Origin: Prauserella shujinwangii
GTDB lineage: Bacteria > Actinomycetota > Actinomycetes > Mycobacteriales > Pseudonocardiaceae
Length of the DNA: 64,000 bases
Direction of reading: 5' to 3'
Assembly: GCF_003001955.1 (NCBI RefSeq)
Contig: NZ_PVNH01000011.1
Location: 186,001 to 250,000 of the forward strand
The notes beneath the pieces were generated by a model, which did no database searches, was not told where the DNA came from, and saw only the letters and a list, made by a program, of their open reading frames with translations. This document shows positions 7,483 to 16,910 of the stretch, in pieces. Each line of letters opens with the position of its first letter. Position 1 is the stretch's first letter. Made by a program: the position numbers and the translations under genes.

Positions 7483-8493
7483 GTGGTACGGAATCGGGGT
7501 CCGGAATTGTCGATCGGTAGGGACGCCACTGGCGGTGGCGCTCGGTACACGGCGGGGTTACTGCGTCAGGACCTGGCACTGGCCGACTTCGGGGCCCGCC
7601 GGTTCCGGCTCCGGCCTGGACCCGCACGCGGCATGCTCGAAGCCGCCGCACGGTCCTTTCTGGAGGGATTCAACGCGGCGGCGACCTGGCGCACGCTGGA
7701 CCGCGCCGTGGACGCCATCGAGCGCGTCGACAAGCCGTTGCGCGGCTTCGCTTTCGAGGGTGCCGGCATGGCGTACACGCTGCTGGACATGGGCACCCTG
7801 GCCCGTGGCAGGCGGGTCCGGGACCTGCTCGAAGGAGCCGGAGCCGATTACCGGCACCTCGTCCACGTCGGCACCGGCTGGGGCTACGCCAAGCTCGGTC
7901 TGCGGCCGGGCTCGCGGGCTCCGAAAGGGACCGACCCGCTGCTGCACTGGCTCGCCTGGGACGGCTACGGGTTCCACCAGGGTTTCTTCCATTCCGACCG
8001 CGTTGTCGGGGGCAGGCGGCTGGAACGCGGGCTGACCGGCGACCGCCGCGCGATCCGCGACCAGGGCCTCGGCCGCGCGCTGTGGTTCCACGAATGCGCC
8101 GATCCCGAGGGGGTGTCCTTGCGGATCGCCGAGTTTCCCGCCTTCCGGCGGGCTGACCTGTGGAGCGGGATCGGCCTCGCGGCGACCTACGCGGGCGGTG
8201 CCGACCGGGACGAGCTCGCCCGGTTGCGCGACCACGCCGGGGAGTACCGGGCGGATCTGGCGCAGGGGTGCGCGTTCGCGAGCGCGGCGCGGCTGCTGTC
8301 CGGCGTGGTGCCCGAACACACCGAGGCCGCCGCGGCCGTGCTGGCCGGGGCGCCGGTCCCGGTCGCGGCGGGCTGGACGGACGAGGCGAAGGCCGCGCTC
8401 GGTGCCGGCGCCGGGGGCTCCGCCGACTACCAGCGCTGGCGGTCGGGAATTCGAGAACGATGGGCGCACCGCGCCCAGAGGGGTGGGAACTGA
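7483..8493 (+). CDS. unbL: UnbL (E3), DUF1702 enediyne core protein
   Basis: A 336-residue DUF1702 protein, the UnbL/E3 member of the conserved enediyne core. It matches the family in segments such as RGFAFEGAGMAY, GYGFHQGFFH and DQGLGRALWF. Its biochemical function is unknown, but it is conserved in enediyne clusters with UnbV, UnbU, the PKS and the thioesterase. The start GTG at 7483 has only a weak AAGGG upstream, so it is not certain. Codon 26 (7558-7560) is TTA, a rare leucine codon in actinomycetes that can make translation depend on the bldA tRNA. The stop TGA overlaps the ATG of unbV by one base. Confidence 0.93.
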   Translation: MVRNRGPELSIGRDATGGGARYTAGLLRQDLALADFGARRFRLRPGPARGMLEAAARSFLEGFNAAATWRTLDRAVDAIERVDKPLRGFAFEGAGMAYTLLDMGTLARGRRVRDLLEGAGADYRHLVHVGTGWGYAKLGLRPGSRAPKGTDPLLHWLAWDGYGFHQGFFHSDRVVGGRRLERGLTGDRRAIRDQGLGRALWFHECADPEGVSLRIAEFPAFRRADLWSGIGLAATYAGGADRDELARLRDHAGEYRADLAQGCAFASAARLLSGVVPEHTEAAAAVLAGAPVPVAAGWTDEAKAALGAGAGGSADYQRWRSGIRERWAHRAQRGGN

Positions 8494-10427
8494 TGCGATC
8501 GTCGTTGTCCTGGCTGCGCAGGCGAGCGGCCGCACTGGTGGCGATCCTGTGCTGCGTGCTGACGTGGCAGCTCGCGCAGCTGCCCGCCACGTCGGCCGAG
8601 GAACGGCAGGCGCTGGCGGAGCGGTACGCGTTCGCGACACATCCGGTGAGCCCGCCGGACCGGCCCGGTGACCGGCAGGTTCGGCCGGTGGCCCCGGTCT
8701 ACGAGCACATCGAGGGCTGGGTGTCGTCCGTCGGGGCCAGCACGGCACTGCTCGCCACCGACGGTGGCACGGTCTCCAGGGACATCTGCCTCGTCGATCC
8801 GCGAACCGACACCGTGACGATCCGGCCCGCGCCCACGACCGGACAGCGGTTCCCCGCGTTCGAGTTGCACCCGGAAGGGCTGCCGTACGAGTCGTACGTG
8901 GCGCCCATGGGCTGCCTGCCCGCCGACTACAACGAGGACGGCTGGCAGGACGTCGTCGTCTACTACTGGGGCCGCTCCCCGGTCGTGTTCCTGCGGGAGC
9001 CGGACACGCCGCAGGCAGCGGACGGCTTCACCGCGCGCGAGCTGGTCTCGCCCCCGCAGATCTGGAACACCAACGCCGCATCGATCGCCGACTTCGACGG
9101 CGACGGCCACGTGGACCTGTTCTTCGGCAACTACTTCCCCGACGGTGCCCGCGTGCTCGACCCGACGGCCGACCAGGCGAGCCTCGTGATGACGGACTCG
9201 CTGTCCAATGCCTACAACGCGGGTACGCACCGGATCTTCCGGTTCGCCGATGCCACGGCGAGCGGCCCGCCGGACATCCGCTTCGTGGAGGACCACGACG
9301 CGTTCGACGGAACCGAGGAGACCGGCTGGACGCTGGCGGCCGGGACGCAGGACATCTCCGGGGACGGCCTCGCCGACCTCTACATCGGCAACGATTTCGC
9401 CCCTGATCAGCTGCTCGTCAACGAGTCCGTGCCGGGTGACATCCGGTTCCGCGAGGTGCACGGTGAGCGGCACGCGCTGACGCCGAAGTCCAAAGTGGTG
9501 GGGCAGGACTCGTTCAAGGGCATGGGCGTGGCGTTCGGCGATGTGAACGCCGACGGTGCGACGGACCTGGTGGTCAGCAACATCACCGACGACTACGCGC
9601 TGCACGAGAGCAACTTCGCCTTCGTCCGTACCGGCGGTGACGAGGAGCTGGAACGCGGCATCGCTCCGTTCGACGACCACGCCGAGGACCTCGGCCTGTC
9701 CCGCACGGGCTGGACGTGGGACGTGAAGATCGCCGACTTCGCCAACTCCGGCAGCCCCGACGTGCTGTTCGCGACCGGCTTCCTGCGCGGCGACACCAAC
9801 CGGTGGGCGCAGATGCAGGAGGCCGCGATGTCGAACGACCTGATCATGGCGCATCCCGGGCTGTGGCCCCGGTTCGCCGACGGTGCCGACCTGTCCGGCC
9901 ACGACCCGAACAAGTTCTTCACCCGCGGCCCGGACGGCCGCTACGTCGAGATCGGCGACCTCGCCGGGGTCGGCACCGACGCGGTGAGCCGGGCGTTCGC
10001 GGTCGGCGACGTCGACACCGACGGGCGACTGGACTTCGTGGCCGCCAACCAGTGGACACAGTCGACGTTCTACCGCAACGAGTCCGCCGCGGGCGACTTC
10101 CTCGGCCTGCGGCTGCGCCAGCCCGCCCGGGGCGGCGACTGCGAGGGCACGGAAAGCGGCCGCACGCGGCCCGCGATCGGCGCCCGGGCCACCGTGTCGC
10201 CCGAGGGCCGGACCGCGCTGACGCAACAGGTCTACCCGGCCAACGGACACAACGGCGTGAACGCGCCCGATCTGCACTTTGGACTCGGCGAGGCGGCAGG
10301 TCCGCTGCCGGTCACGGTCACCTGGCGGACGGCGTGCGGCCAGACCCGCTCGGACACGCTCGAGCTCACTCCCGGCTGGCACGAGCTGCTGCTCAACGCC
10401 GACGGCAAGGTACAGGAGGTCCGGTGA
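8493..10427 (+). CDS. unbV: UnbV (E4), exported CRTAC1/ASPIC beta-propeller protein
   Basis: A 644-residue protein with an N-terminal signal anchor (about residues 12-32) after a basic start MRSSLSWLRRR. The body carries FG-GAP/VCBS repeats with Ca-binding-like motifs: DYNEDGWQDVV, DFDGDGHVDLFFGN, DISGDGLADLYIGN, DVNADGATDLVVSN and DVDTDGRLDFVAAN. A C-terminal UnbV/ASPIC domain follows (RPAIGARATV, NGHNGVNAPDLHFGLG). This is the E4 protein of enediyne cores, thought to act outside the membrane with UnbU; its reaction is not established. It starts in a TGATG overlap with unbL and ends in a TGATG overlap with unbU, so all three should be translated in coupled fashion. Confidence 0.94.
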   Translation: MRSSLSWLRRRAAALVAILCCVLTWQLAQLPATSAEERQALAERYAFATHPVSPPDRPGDRQVRPVAPVYEHIEGWVSSVGASTALLATDGGTVSRDICLVDPRTDTVTIRPAPTTGQRFPAFELHPEGLPYESYVAPMGCLPADYNEDGWQDVVVYYWGRSPVVFLREPDTPQAADGFTARELVSPPQIWNTNAASIADFDGDGHVDLFFGNYFPDGARVLDPTADQASLVMTDSLSNAYNAGTHRIFRFADATASGPPDIRFVEDHDAFDGTEETGWTLAAGTQDISGDGLADLYIGNDFAPDQLLVNESVPGDIRFREVHGERHALTPKSKVVGQDSFKGMGVAFGDVNADGATDLVVSNITDDYALHESNFAFVRTGGDEELERGIAPFDDHAEDLGLSRTGWTWDVKIADFANSGSPDVLFATGFLRGDTNRWAQMQEAAMSNDLIMAHPGLWPRFADGADLSGHDPNKFFTRGPDGRYVEIGDLAGVGTDAVSRAFAVGDVDTDGRLDFVAANQWTQSTFYRNESAAGDFLGLRLRQPARGGDCEGTESGRTRPAIGARATVSPEGRTALTQQVYPANGHNGVNAPDLHFGLGEAAGPLPVTVTWRTACGQTRSDTLELTPGWHELLLNADGKVQEVR

Positions 10428-11455
10428 TGACGGCGACAACGGAGACCGCGAAGTCGGCGGAGAAGGCGGAGAACGCGGGAACCGCGCGGAAGGCGAGAAC
10501 GGCGAAGCCCAAGGATCCCCGGAGCACCGCGCTGCGCCGCTTCGGGATCTCCATCACCGTGCTGACCGTGCTCGGGCACACCGTGCTCGGGTTCGAGCAG
10601 GCGTACCTGACCCCCGTGGTCGCGGTGGCCACCACGCTCGCCGTCGAGCTGTTGCTGGAGACGATCGAGGCGCTGTCCCACGGGCGGGCGCCCCGGTACC
10701 GCGCCCCGGTGGGCAAGGTGGTCGACTTCCTGCTGCCCGCCTACATCGGCGGTCTCGCGTGCGCCATGCTGCTCTACGCCAACGACCGGCTGCTGCCGGT
10801 GGTGCTGGCCGCCGTCATCGCGGTGGCCAGCAAGTACGTGATCCGGGTCCGCGTGGACGGCAGGCTCCGGCACGTGCTCAACCCGAGCAACTTCGGGATC
10901 GTCGTGGTGCTCCTGCTGTTCCCCTGGGTGGGGATCGCGCCGCCGTACCAGTTCACCGAGTGGACGGACGGCTTCCTGGACGGTGCGATCGCGATCGCGC
11001 TGCTCGCCGCGGGCACCATGCTGAACGCGAAGCTGACCAAGCGGATGCCGCTGATCCTGGCCTGGGTCGGCGGGTTCGCGCTGCAGGCCGTCGTCCGCGC
11101 CGCGTTCACCGACATCTCGCTGATCAGCGCACTGCTCCCGCTGACCGGCGTGGCGTTCATCCTCTTCACCAACTACATGATCACCGACCCGTCGACGTCG
11201 CCGACCACACCGCGCAACCAGATGGCGTTCGGGTTCGCCACCGCCGCGGCCTACGGGATCCTGGTGCAGTTCCACGTCGTCTTCGGGCTCTTCTTCGCAC
11301 TGGTGGCGGTGTGCGTGTTGCGGGGTATCGGACTGGCGTTCCTCGCGATGCGCAAGCCGGCCGGGGAGCCCGTGCCCGCGCCCACGGCGCCGCAGCCCGC
11401 CGTGGTGACGGTGCCCGCCGCGGCCGCCACGCCGAGGGAGCGTGAGGTGGTGTGA
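10427..11455 (+). CDS. unbU: UnbU (E5), RnfD/NqrB-like membrane protein of the enediyne core
   Basis: A 342-residue polytopic membrane protein of the UnbU/E5 type, distantly related to RnfD/NqrB electron-transport subunits. About ten hydrophobic segments run from residue 35 to 315. The late loop NYMITDPSTSPTTPRNQ is typical of this family. The N-terminus (about 30 residues) is Lys/Ala/Thr/Glu-rich, and the C-terminus is Pro/Ala/Val-rich. A redox or flavin-linked role is suspected from homology only. ATG 10427 overlaps the unbV stop, with GTG 10424 as an alternative. The gene's TGA overlaps the GTG start of pksE by four bases. Together with unbV it probably forms a membrane-surface complex. 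Confidence 0.93.
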   Translation: MTATTETAKSAEKAENAGTARKARTAKPKDPRSTALRRFGISITVLTVLGHTVLGFEQAYLTPVVAVATTLAVELLLETIEALSHGRAPRYRAPVGKVVDFLLPAYIGGLACAMLLYANDRLLPVVLAAVIAVASKYVIRVRVDGRLRHVLNPSNFGIVVVLLLFPWVGIAPPYQFTEWTDGFLDGAIAIALLAAGTMLNAKLTKRMPLILAWVGGFALQAVVRAAFTDISLISALLPLTGVAFILFTNYMITDPSTSPTTPRNQMAFGFATAAAYGILVQFHVVFGLFFALVAVCVLRGIGLAFLAMRKPAGEPVPAPTAPQPAVVTVPAAAATPREREVV

Positions 11456-14400
11456 CCGGCGGCGAACCCGTCGCGATCGTCGGAATGGCCTGCCGCTATC
11501 CGGACGCCGACGATCCCGCTCAGCTGTGGGCTTCCGTGCTGGAGCAGCGGCAGTCGTTCCGGCGGTTGCCCGGCGAGCGGCTGAACCTCGGCGACTACCT
11601 CGATCCCGATCCCGCCGCCCCGGACAAGACGTACGGTTCGCTGGCCGCCGTACTGGAGGGCTGGGAGTTCGACCGGGCCGCGTTCCGCATCCCCGGCTCC
11701 GCGTACCGCGCGGCCGATCCGGCGCACTGGCTCGCCCTGGAGACCGCGAGCCGGGCGCTCACCGACGCGGGTTACCCGGAAGGGGAAGGGCTGGCCAGGG
11801 ACCGCGTGGCCGTGGTCGTCGGCAACAGCCTCACCGGTGAGGTGACGCGGGCCAGCACGCTGCGGCTGCGCTGGCCCTTCGTGCGGGAGACGGTGGCGGC
11901 CGCCGCCGAAGCCGCCGGGCTGGCCGAGCCGGACGTCCGGCGGCTGCTCGCGGAGGCGGAGTCGCGCTACCTCTCCGCGTTCGAGCCCGTCGGGGACGAG
12001 ACGCTCGCGGGCGGGCTCGCCAACACCATCGCGGGCCGGATCTGCAACCACTTCGATTTCCACGGCGGCGGCTACACAGTGGACGGTGCCTGCTCGTCGT
12101 CGCTGCTCGCCGTGATCACGGCGTGCCGCAGCCTGCACGACGGAAGCGCCGACGTCGCGCTGGCCGGGGGTGTCGACATCAGCCTCGACCCGTTCGAGCT
12201 TGTGGGGTTCGCCAAGGCCGGTGCGCTCGCGAAGGGGCCGATGCGGGTCTACGACGAGCGCTCGGCCGGGTTCGTCCCCGGTGAGGGTTGCGGCATGGTG
12301 GTGCTCATGCGCGCGGCCGACGCGCACGCACGGGACCTCCCCGTCTACGCGGAGCTGCGCGGATGGGGTCTCTCCTCGGACGGCAGGGGCGGGCTGACCC
12401 GGCCGGAGCGGGCCGGTCAGCTGCTCGCCCTGCGGCGGGCGTACGAGCTGGCCGGCGTCGACCCGGGTGACGTCCGGCTGATCGAGGGGCACGGCACGGG
12501 CACCGTGGTCGGAGACGAGGTGGAGCTGTCGGCTCTGCTCGAGCTGCGGCGCGGAGCGCAGGCGGCGGCCGCGCTCGGCTCGGTCAAGGCCAACATCGGG
12601 CACACGAAGGCCGCGTCCGGCATCGCCGGGCTGATCAAGGCGGGTATGAGCCTCGCGACCGGGGTGCTGCCGCCGATCACCGGTTGCGGCACTCCGCACC
12701 GGTTGCTGCGAGAGGCGGGCAGCACGTTACGGGTGGCGAGGGAGGCCGAACCGTGGCCCGGCGGGCCGCGGCTCGCGGGCGTGAGCTCGATGGGATTCGG
12801 CGGGATCAACGCGCACGTCGTGCTCGGCGCTCCGGAACCGGCCAGGGTGCGCGCCGTCGACCCGGCCTTGCCACCGGCCGATCCCGGGGCGCCGAGGGAC
12901 TGCGCACCGATCGTCCTCTCCGGCCCCGACCGGGCGTCCGTGCGGGCGGTGCTCGACCGGCTGGCGAGCACCGCCCACCGGTTCTCGGTCGCCGAGCTGC
13001 ACGACCTCTCGTGCCAGCTCGGCCGCGAACGCGCCGCGGGGAGTGTGCGGGTCGCACTGGTCGCGGACACCCCTGCCCAGCTCGCCGAGCGTGCCGCGCT
13101 CGCGGCGGACCGCCTCGACCGGCTCCGGCCGGGCGCGCTGGACACGGCGGCGGGGATGTTCCTCGGCGACACGGTCGCGGGCCGGGTGACGGTGCTCTTC
13201 CCGGGACAGGGCGCGCCGGTTCCGGTGCGGCTCGGCTCGCTGGAGCGGTTCCTCGGCGGAGCGCAGCTGCCGCTGGCCGCCAGCGACGGTGTGGCCGACA
13301 CCGCGATCGCCCAGCCCGCCATCCACCGCGCGAGCATGGCGGCGGCGCGCTGGCTGGAACACCTCGGGGTGGCACCGGCCGCGCTGGTCGGGCACAGCCT
13401 CGGCGAGATCGCGGCGCTCGCCCGCGCCGGCTGCCTCCCCGCGGACAGCGCCGACCGGCTCGTGGTGGCACGTGGCTGGGTGATGAGCCGGTTCGGGCAG
13501 CGCGGCACGGGGATGGCGAGCATCGGTGCGGACGCGGAGACCGTGGAGCGGTTGTGCGCGGCCACCGGACTCGCGGTCGCCGCGTACAACGGCCCCGAGT
13601 CCCACGTGGTCGCGGGCAGGCTGGAGGACCTGCGCGGGCTCGTCGAGGAGGCGCGCCGCCGGGGCCTTTCGGCCGTGGTGCTGTCCGTCTCGCACGCGTT
13701 CCACTCACCCGCGATGGGCCGGTGCGTCACCGAGTTGAAGCCGTCCCTGCAGGATGTCGAGTTCGCGCCGCCTGCCGCGCACGTCGTGTCGACCGTGCTC
13801 GGCAGGCCGGTCACCGCCGACGACGACCTCACCACCGTGCTGAGTGACCAGCTCACCGCTCCGGTGCGGTTCGCCGACGCGGTGTGGCACGCGGTGCCCG
13901 GCACCGACCTGTTCTGCGAGGCCGGACCCGGCACCTCGCTCGCGCCGCTGGTCGCGTCCTGTTGCGACACACCGGTGGTGTCGATCGACGCGGGGGCCCC
14001 GGGCGAACGCGGCCAGGCGGCGACCGCCGCCGCCCTGTTCGCCGCCGGAGCGCTCGACACGCTCAGGCCCGCGTTCGAGGGAAGGCGCGGCCGCCCCGTC
14101 GACATCTGGCGTGAGCGGGTGTTCCTCGCCAACCCGTGCGCGGGCACCGGTGCCGTCAGCGGCACCGAGCCGGACACGGTGCCGGAACGGGAGCAGCGCG
14201 CCGAGGAGGAACGCGACGTCGGGGCGTGCGTCCTGCGGCTGCTCGCCGACCAGACCGAGCTGGAGCCACGGCTGATCGACCCGGATGCGCGGTTGCTCGG
14301 CGACCTGCACCTGTCGTCGCTGGGCATCACCCAGCTGCTGGTGGCCGCCGCGGACGCGGCGGGCCGGGCGCGGCCGAACGCGCCGCTGGCCGCCGGTGAC

Positions 14401-16902
14401 CTGTCGGTCGCCGAACTGGTGGCGGCGGTCGAGGGGCTGCCTGCCGCCGACGACGCGCCGGTCGCGGCCACGGTGGACGGGGTCGCGCCGTGGGTGCGCA
14501 CCCTCGTGGACGACCGGCGGCGGATCATCGACCCGTTGCCCGAGGCCGGGGGCGGCTGGACCGAAGTCTTCGTCGCCGGTGACATCACCGAGGGGGGCGT
14601 CTTCACCGAGGACGCGACCGCCGACTCCGGTGTGCTGGTGTACGTGCCCGACCCCGCCGATCCGGCGGCGGCGCGCACGCTGCTCGCGGCGGCGCGGGCC
14701 GCGGTCACGCGCGGGCGTCTCGTCGCCGTCACGCACGGCGCGGGCCTCAGCGGCTTCCTCAGGTCGCTCCGGCAGGAGCACTCGGACGTCGGCGTGACGC
14801 TGCTGCGCGTTCCCGCGACCGCGGCGGGGCTGCGGGACGCGGCACGGCACGCCGTGGCCGAACCAGGGCAGTGGCGGGAGTACCTGCTCGACGACGGGCT
14901 GGTCGAGGTGCCGGTCACGCGGCCGCGACCGGCCGCGCGGGGCGAATGCCGCCTCGGTGCCACCGATGTGCTCCTCGTGAGCGGAGGCGGGAAGGGGATC
15001 GGCTACGCGTGCGCGGCGGCGCTGGCGGCCGAGCACGGCGTGGCGCTCGCCCTCCTCGGCCGGGCGCTGCCGGAACGGGACGACGCGCTGCGGCGCAACC
15101 TGGACGCGCTGCGCGAGGCCGGGGTGCGCTTCGCCTACGAGGCGGCCGACGTGACCGACCCCGCCGCGACGGCCGCGGCCGTCGCGCGGCTCTCCGGGCA
15201 GCTCGGAACCGTCACGGCGGTACTGCACGCGGCCGGGGTCAACCGGCCGGTGCGTTTCGCCGATCTCGACGAGGACACCATGCTCGCGCACCGCGCGCCG
15301 AAGGTCGACGGGCTGCGGAACCTGGTCGCGGCGCTTGACACCGAGCGGTTGCGCACGCTCGTCGCGTTCGGCTCGGTGATCGGACGGTACGGCCTCGCCG
15401 GTGAGTGCCACTACGCGCTGGCGAACGGCGCGCTGCGGGCGGAGGTCGAACGTCTCGCCGGGGAACTGCCACACTGCGCTACGACCACTGTGGACTGGTC
15501 GGTGTGGTCGGGCACGGGGATGGGTGACGATCTCGGCGTGCTGGAGACCCTGCGGATGCTCGACGTCCACCCGATCCCGGTGGAGGAGGGGGTGCGCGCG
15601 TTCCTCGACCTGCTCTCGGCACCGGAACCGCCACCCGCCGTCACGGTGCGCGGGAGACTGGGCGCACTGGAGGGCGCTCCCGACCGGCTCCCCGCGGGCC
15701 GGTCGCTGGACCGGGTGCTCGTGCACAGCCCGGGCATCGAGCTCGTCGCGGAGGCCGGGCTGGACCTGGCCGAACACCCCTACCTGCGCGACCACGCCGT
15801 GGACGGGGTGGTTCTGGTGCCCGCGGTGCTGGGCATGGAGCTGATGGCGGAGGCGGCGACCGCGGTCGCGGGCCGCGCGCTCCGGCACCTCGCCGATCTC
15901 GCCCTCGACCGGCCGATCGTGGTGCCGGATCCGGGCTCCCGCACCCTGCGGGTGTGCGCGCTGCTCCGGGACGACGCCATCGACGTGGTACTCCGCAGCG
16001 ACGAGACGAACTTCGCCGCCGACCACTTCCGAGCACGCTTCCCGCTCGCGCTGCCCGCCGAACCGGGCGGGCTCCCGGACATCCCGGAATCCACTGTGGA
16101 TCTGGATCCCGGTGAGCTGTACCGGCAGGTGTGCTTCCACGGCCCCGAGTTCCGCCTGGTGCGGGAATTCACCGCGCTCACCGCGCGGCACGCCAGAGTC
16201 TCGCTGCGGGAGCGGGACAGCGACGGTGACTACCCGGTCATCGGCGCGGCCCTGCTGCTCGGGGACGTCACGGCCAACGACGCGACCGTGCACGCGCTGC
16301 AGGCCTGTGTCCCGCACCGGCGGCTGCTGCCGGTCGGCTGCGAGCGGTTCACCCGCGTTCCCGGCACGCACAACGCGCGCGAGATCTACGCGACCGAGCG
16401 TTCGTCCGGCGGTGGTGAGTACGTGTGGGACGTGGTCGTGCGGGACCAGTACGGCAAGCGGGCCCTCAACTGGACGGGGCTGCGGCTGCGGGACGTCGGG
16501 CCGATCGCGCGCACCGAGCCGTGGCCGGAGGCGCTGCTGCGGGTCTACATCGAACGGATCGCGTCGGCGCTGCGGGCGCCAGGGACCGAAACGAGGGGCG
16601 AGCCGCGGTGGTGCCGCGTGCCCGTTGCCGGGCAGAGCGAAGCGGTCGCCGGGCACGACGGGCTGCTGCGGGACCTGCGGGCGCGGCTCGGGGAGCCGGA
16701 GGAGTCCGTCGCCGCCCGCGTCGCGGCGGTGCTGGCGACGGCGGGTGACCAGGCGGAAGGGGAGCTGGTGCTGGAGGGTGTCTACGACGAGGGATGGGCG
16801 GTGTTCGCGTGCGGGCCGCTCCGGGTGGCGAGCACCGTGGTCGCCGTCGCCGGGGACGATTCCGAGTCCGCCGTCGCCGTCGTGCTCGACGGGGAGCGCT
16901 GA
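11452..16902 (+). CDS. pksE: PksE, iterative enediyne polyketide synthase (KS-AT-ACP-KR-DH, PPTase remnant)
   Basis: The signature iterative type I PKS that builds the enediyne polyene precursor. Domains in order: KS (residues 4-460; Cys214 in DGACSSS, His347 in EGHGTGT, His384 in NIGHTK), AT (580-880; GHSLGE with Ser649, HAFHS with His751), ACP (about 920-1010; Ser956 in DLHLSSL), KR (1165-1370; GGGKGIG at 1178-1184, Ser1308, Tyr1321), DH (about 1420-1650; His1448 in DHAVDGVVLVP, Asp1610). At 1816 residues it is short for the family (usually about 1900-2000). The expected C-terminal PPTase seems gutted: its flanking segments remain (WPEALLRVYIERI; ARVAAVLATAG), but a GCD-x-E motif and the Glu/Lys helix are missing. 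Codon 426 (12727-12729) is TTA. The GTG start overlaps the unbU stop. Confidence 0.95.
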   Translation: MTGGEPVAIVGMACRYPDADDPAQLWASVLEQRQSFRRLPGERLNLGDYLDPDPAAPDKTYGSLAAVLEGWEFDRAAFRIPGSAYRAADPAHWLALETASRALTDAGYPEGEGLARDRVAVVVGNSLTGEVTRASTLRLRWPFVRETVAAAAEAAGLAEPDVRRLLAEAESRYLSAFEPVGDETLAGGLANTIAGRICNHFDFHGGGYTVDGACSSSLLAVITACRSLHDGSADVALAGGVDISLDPFELVGFAKAGALAKGPMRVYDERSAGFVPGEGCGMVVLMRAADAHARDLPVYAELRGWGLSSDGRGGLTRPERAGQLLALRRAYELAGVDPGDVRLIEGHGTGTVVGDEVELSALLELRRGAQAAAALGSVKANIGHTKAASGIAGLIKAGMSLATGVLPPITGCGTPHRLLREAGSTLRVAREAEPWPGGPRLAGVSSMGFGGINAHVVLGAPEPARVRAVDPALPPADPGAPRDCAPIVLSGPDRASVRAVLDRLASTAHRFSVAELHDLSCQLGRERAAGSVRVALVADTPAQLAERAALAADRLDRLRPGALDTAAGMFLGDTVAGRVTVLFPGQGAPVPVRLGSLERFLGGAQLPLAASDGVADTAIAQPAIHRASMAAARWLEHLGVAPAALVGHSLGEIAALARAGCLPADSADRLVVARGWVMSRFGQRGTGMASIGADAETVERLCAATGLAVAAYNGPESHVVAGRLEDLRGLVEEARRRGLSAVVLSVSHAFHSPAMGRCVTELKPSLQDVEFAPPAAHVVSTVLGRPVTADDDLTTVLSDQLTAPVRFADAVWHAVPGTDLFCEAGPGTSLAPLVASCCDTPVVSIDAGAPGERGQAATAAALFAAGALDTLRPAFEGRRGRPVDIWRERVFLANPCAGTGAVSGTEPDTVPEREQRAEEERDVGACVLRLLADQTELEPRLIDPDARLLGDLHLSSLGITQLLVAAADAAGRARPNAPLAAGDLSVAELVAAVEGLPAADDAPVAATVDGVAPWVRTLVDDRRRIIDPLPEAGGGWTEVFVAGDITEGGVFTEDATADSGVLVYVPDPADPAAARTLLAAARAAVTRGRLVAVTHGAGLSGFLRSLRQEHSDVGVTLLRVPATAAGLRDAARHAVAEPGQWREYLLDDGLVEVPVTRPRPAARGECRLGATDVLLVSGGGKGIGYACAAALAAEHGVALALLGRALPERDDALRRNLDALREAGVRFAYEAADVTDPAATAAAVARLSGQLGTVTAVLHAAGVNRPVRFADLDEDTMLAHRAPKVDGLRNLVAALDTERLRTLVAFGSVIGRYGLAGECHYALANGALRAEVERLAGELPHCATTTVDWSVWSGTGMGDDLGVLETLRMLDVHPIPVEEGVRAFLDLLSAPEPPPAVTVRGRLGALEGAPDRLPAGRSLDRVLVHSPGIELVAEAGLDLAEHPYLRDHAVDGVVLVPAVLGMELMAEAATAVAGRALRHLADLALDRPIVVPDPGSRTLRVCALLRDDAIDVVLRSDETNFAADHFRARFPLALPAEPGGLPDIPESTVDLDPGELYRQVCFHGPEFRLVREFTALTARHARVSLRERDSDGDYPVIGAALLLGDVTANDATVHALQACVPHRRLLPVGCERFTRVPGTHNAREIYATERSSGGGEYVWDVVVRDQYGKRALNWTGLRLRDVGPIARTEPWPEALLRVYIERIASALRAPGTETRGEPRWCRVPVAGQSEAVAGHDGLLRDLRARLGEPEESVAARVAAVLATAGDQAEGELVLEGVYDEGWAVFACGPLRVASTVVAVAGDDSESAVAVVLDGER

Positions 16903-16910
16903 GCGGGACG

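Noticed and set aside
13705-16656. 983-codon open frame on the minus strand inside pksE
   Set aside because: It mirrors the third-position GC bias of pksE and encodes Arg/Gly/Pro/His-rich sequence with no domain. All PKS active-site motifs are on the plus strand.
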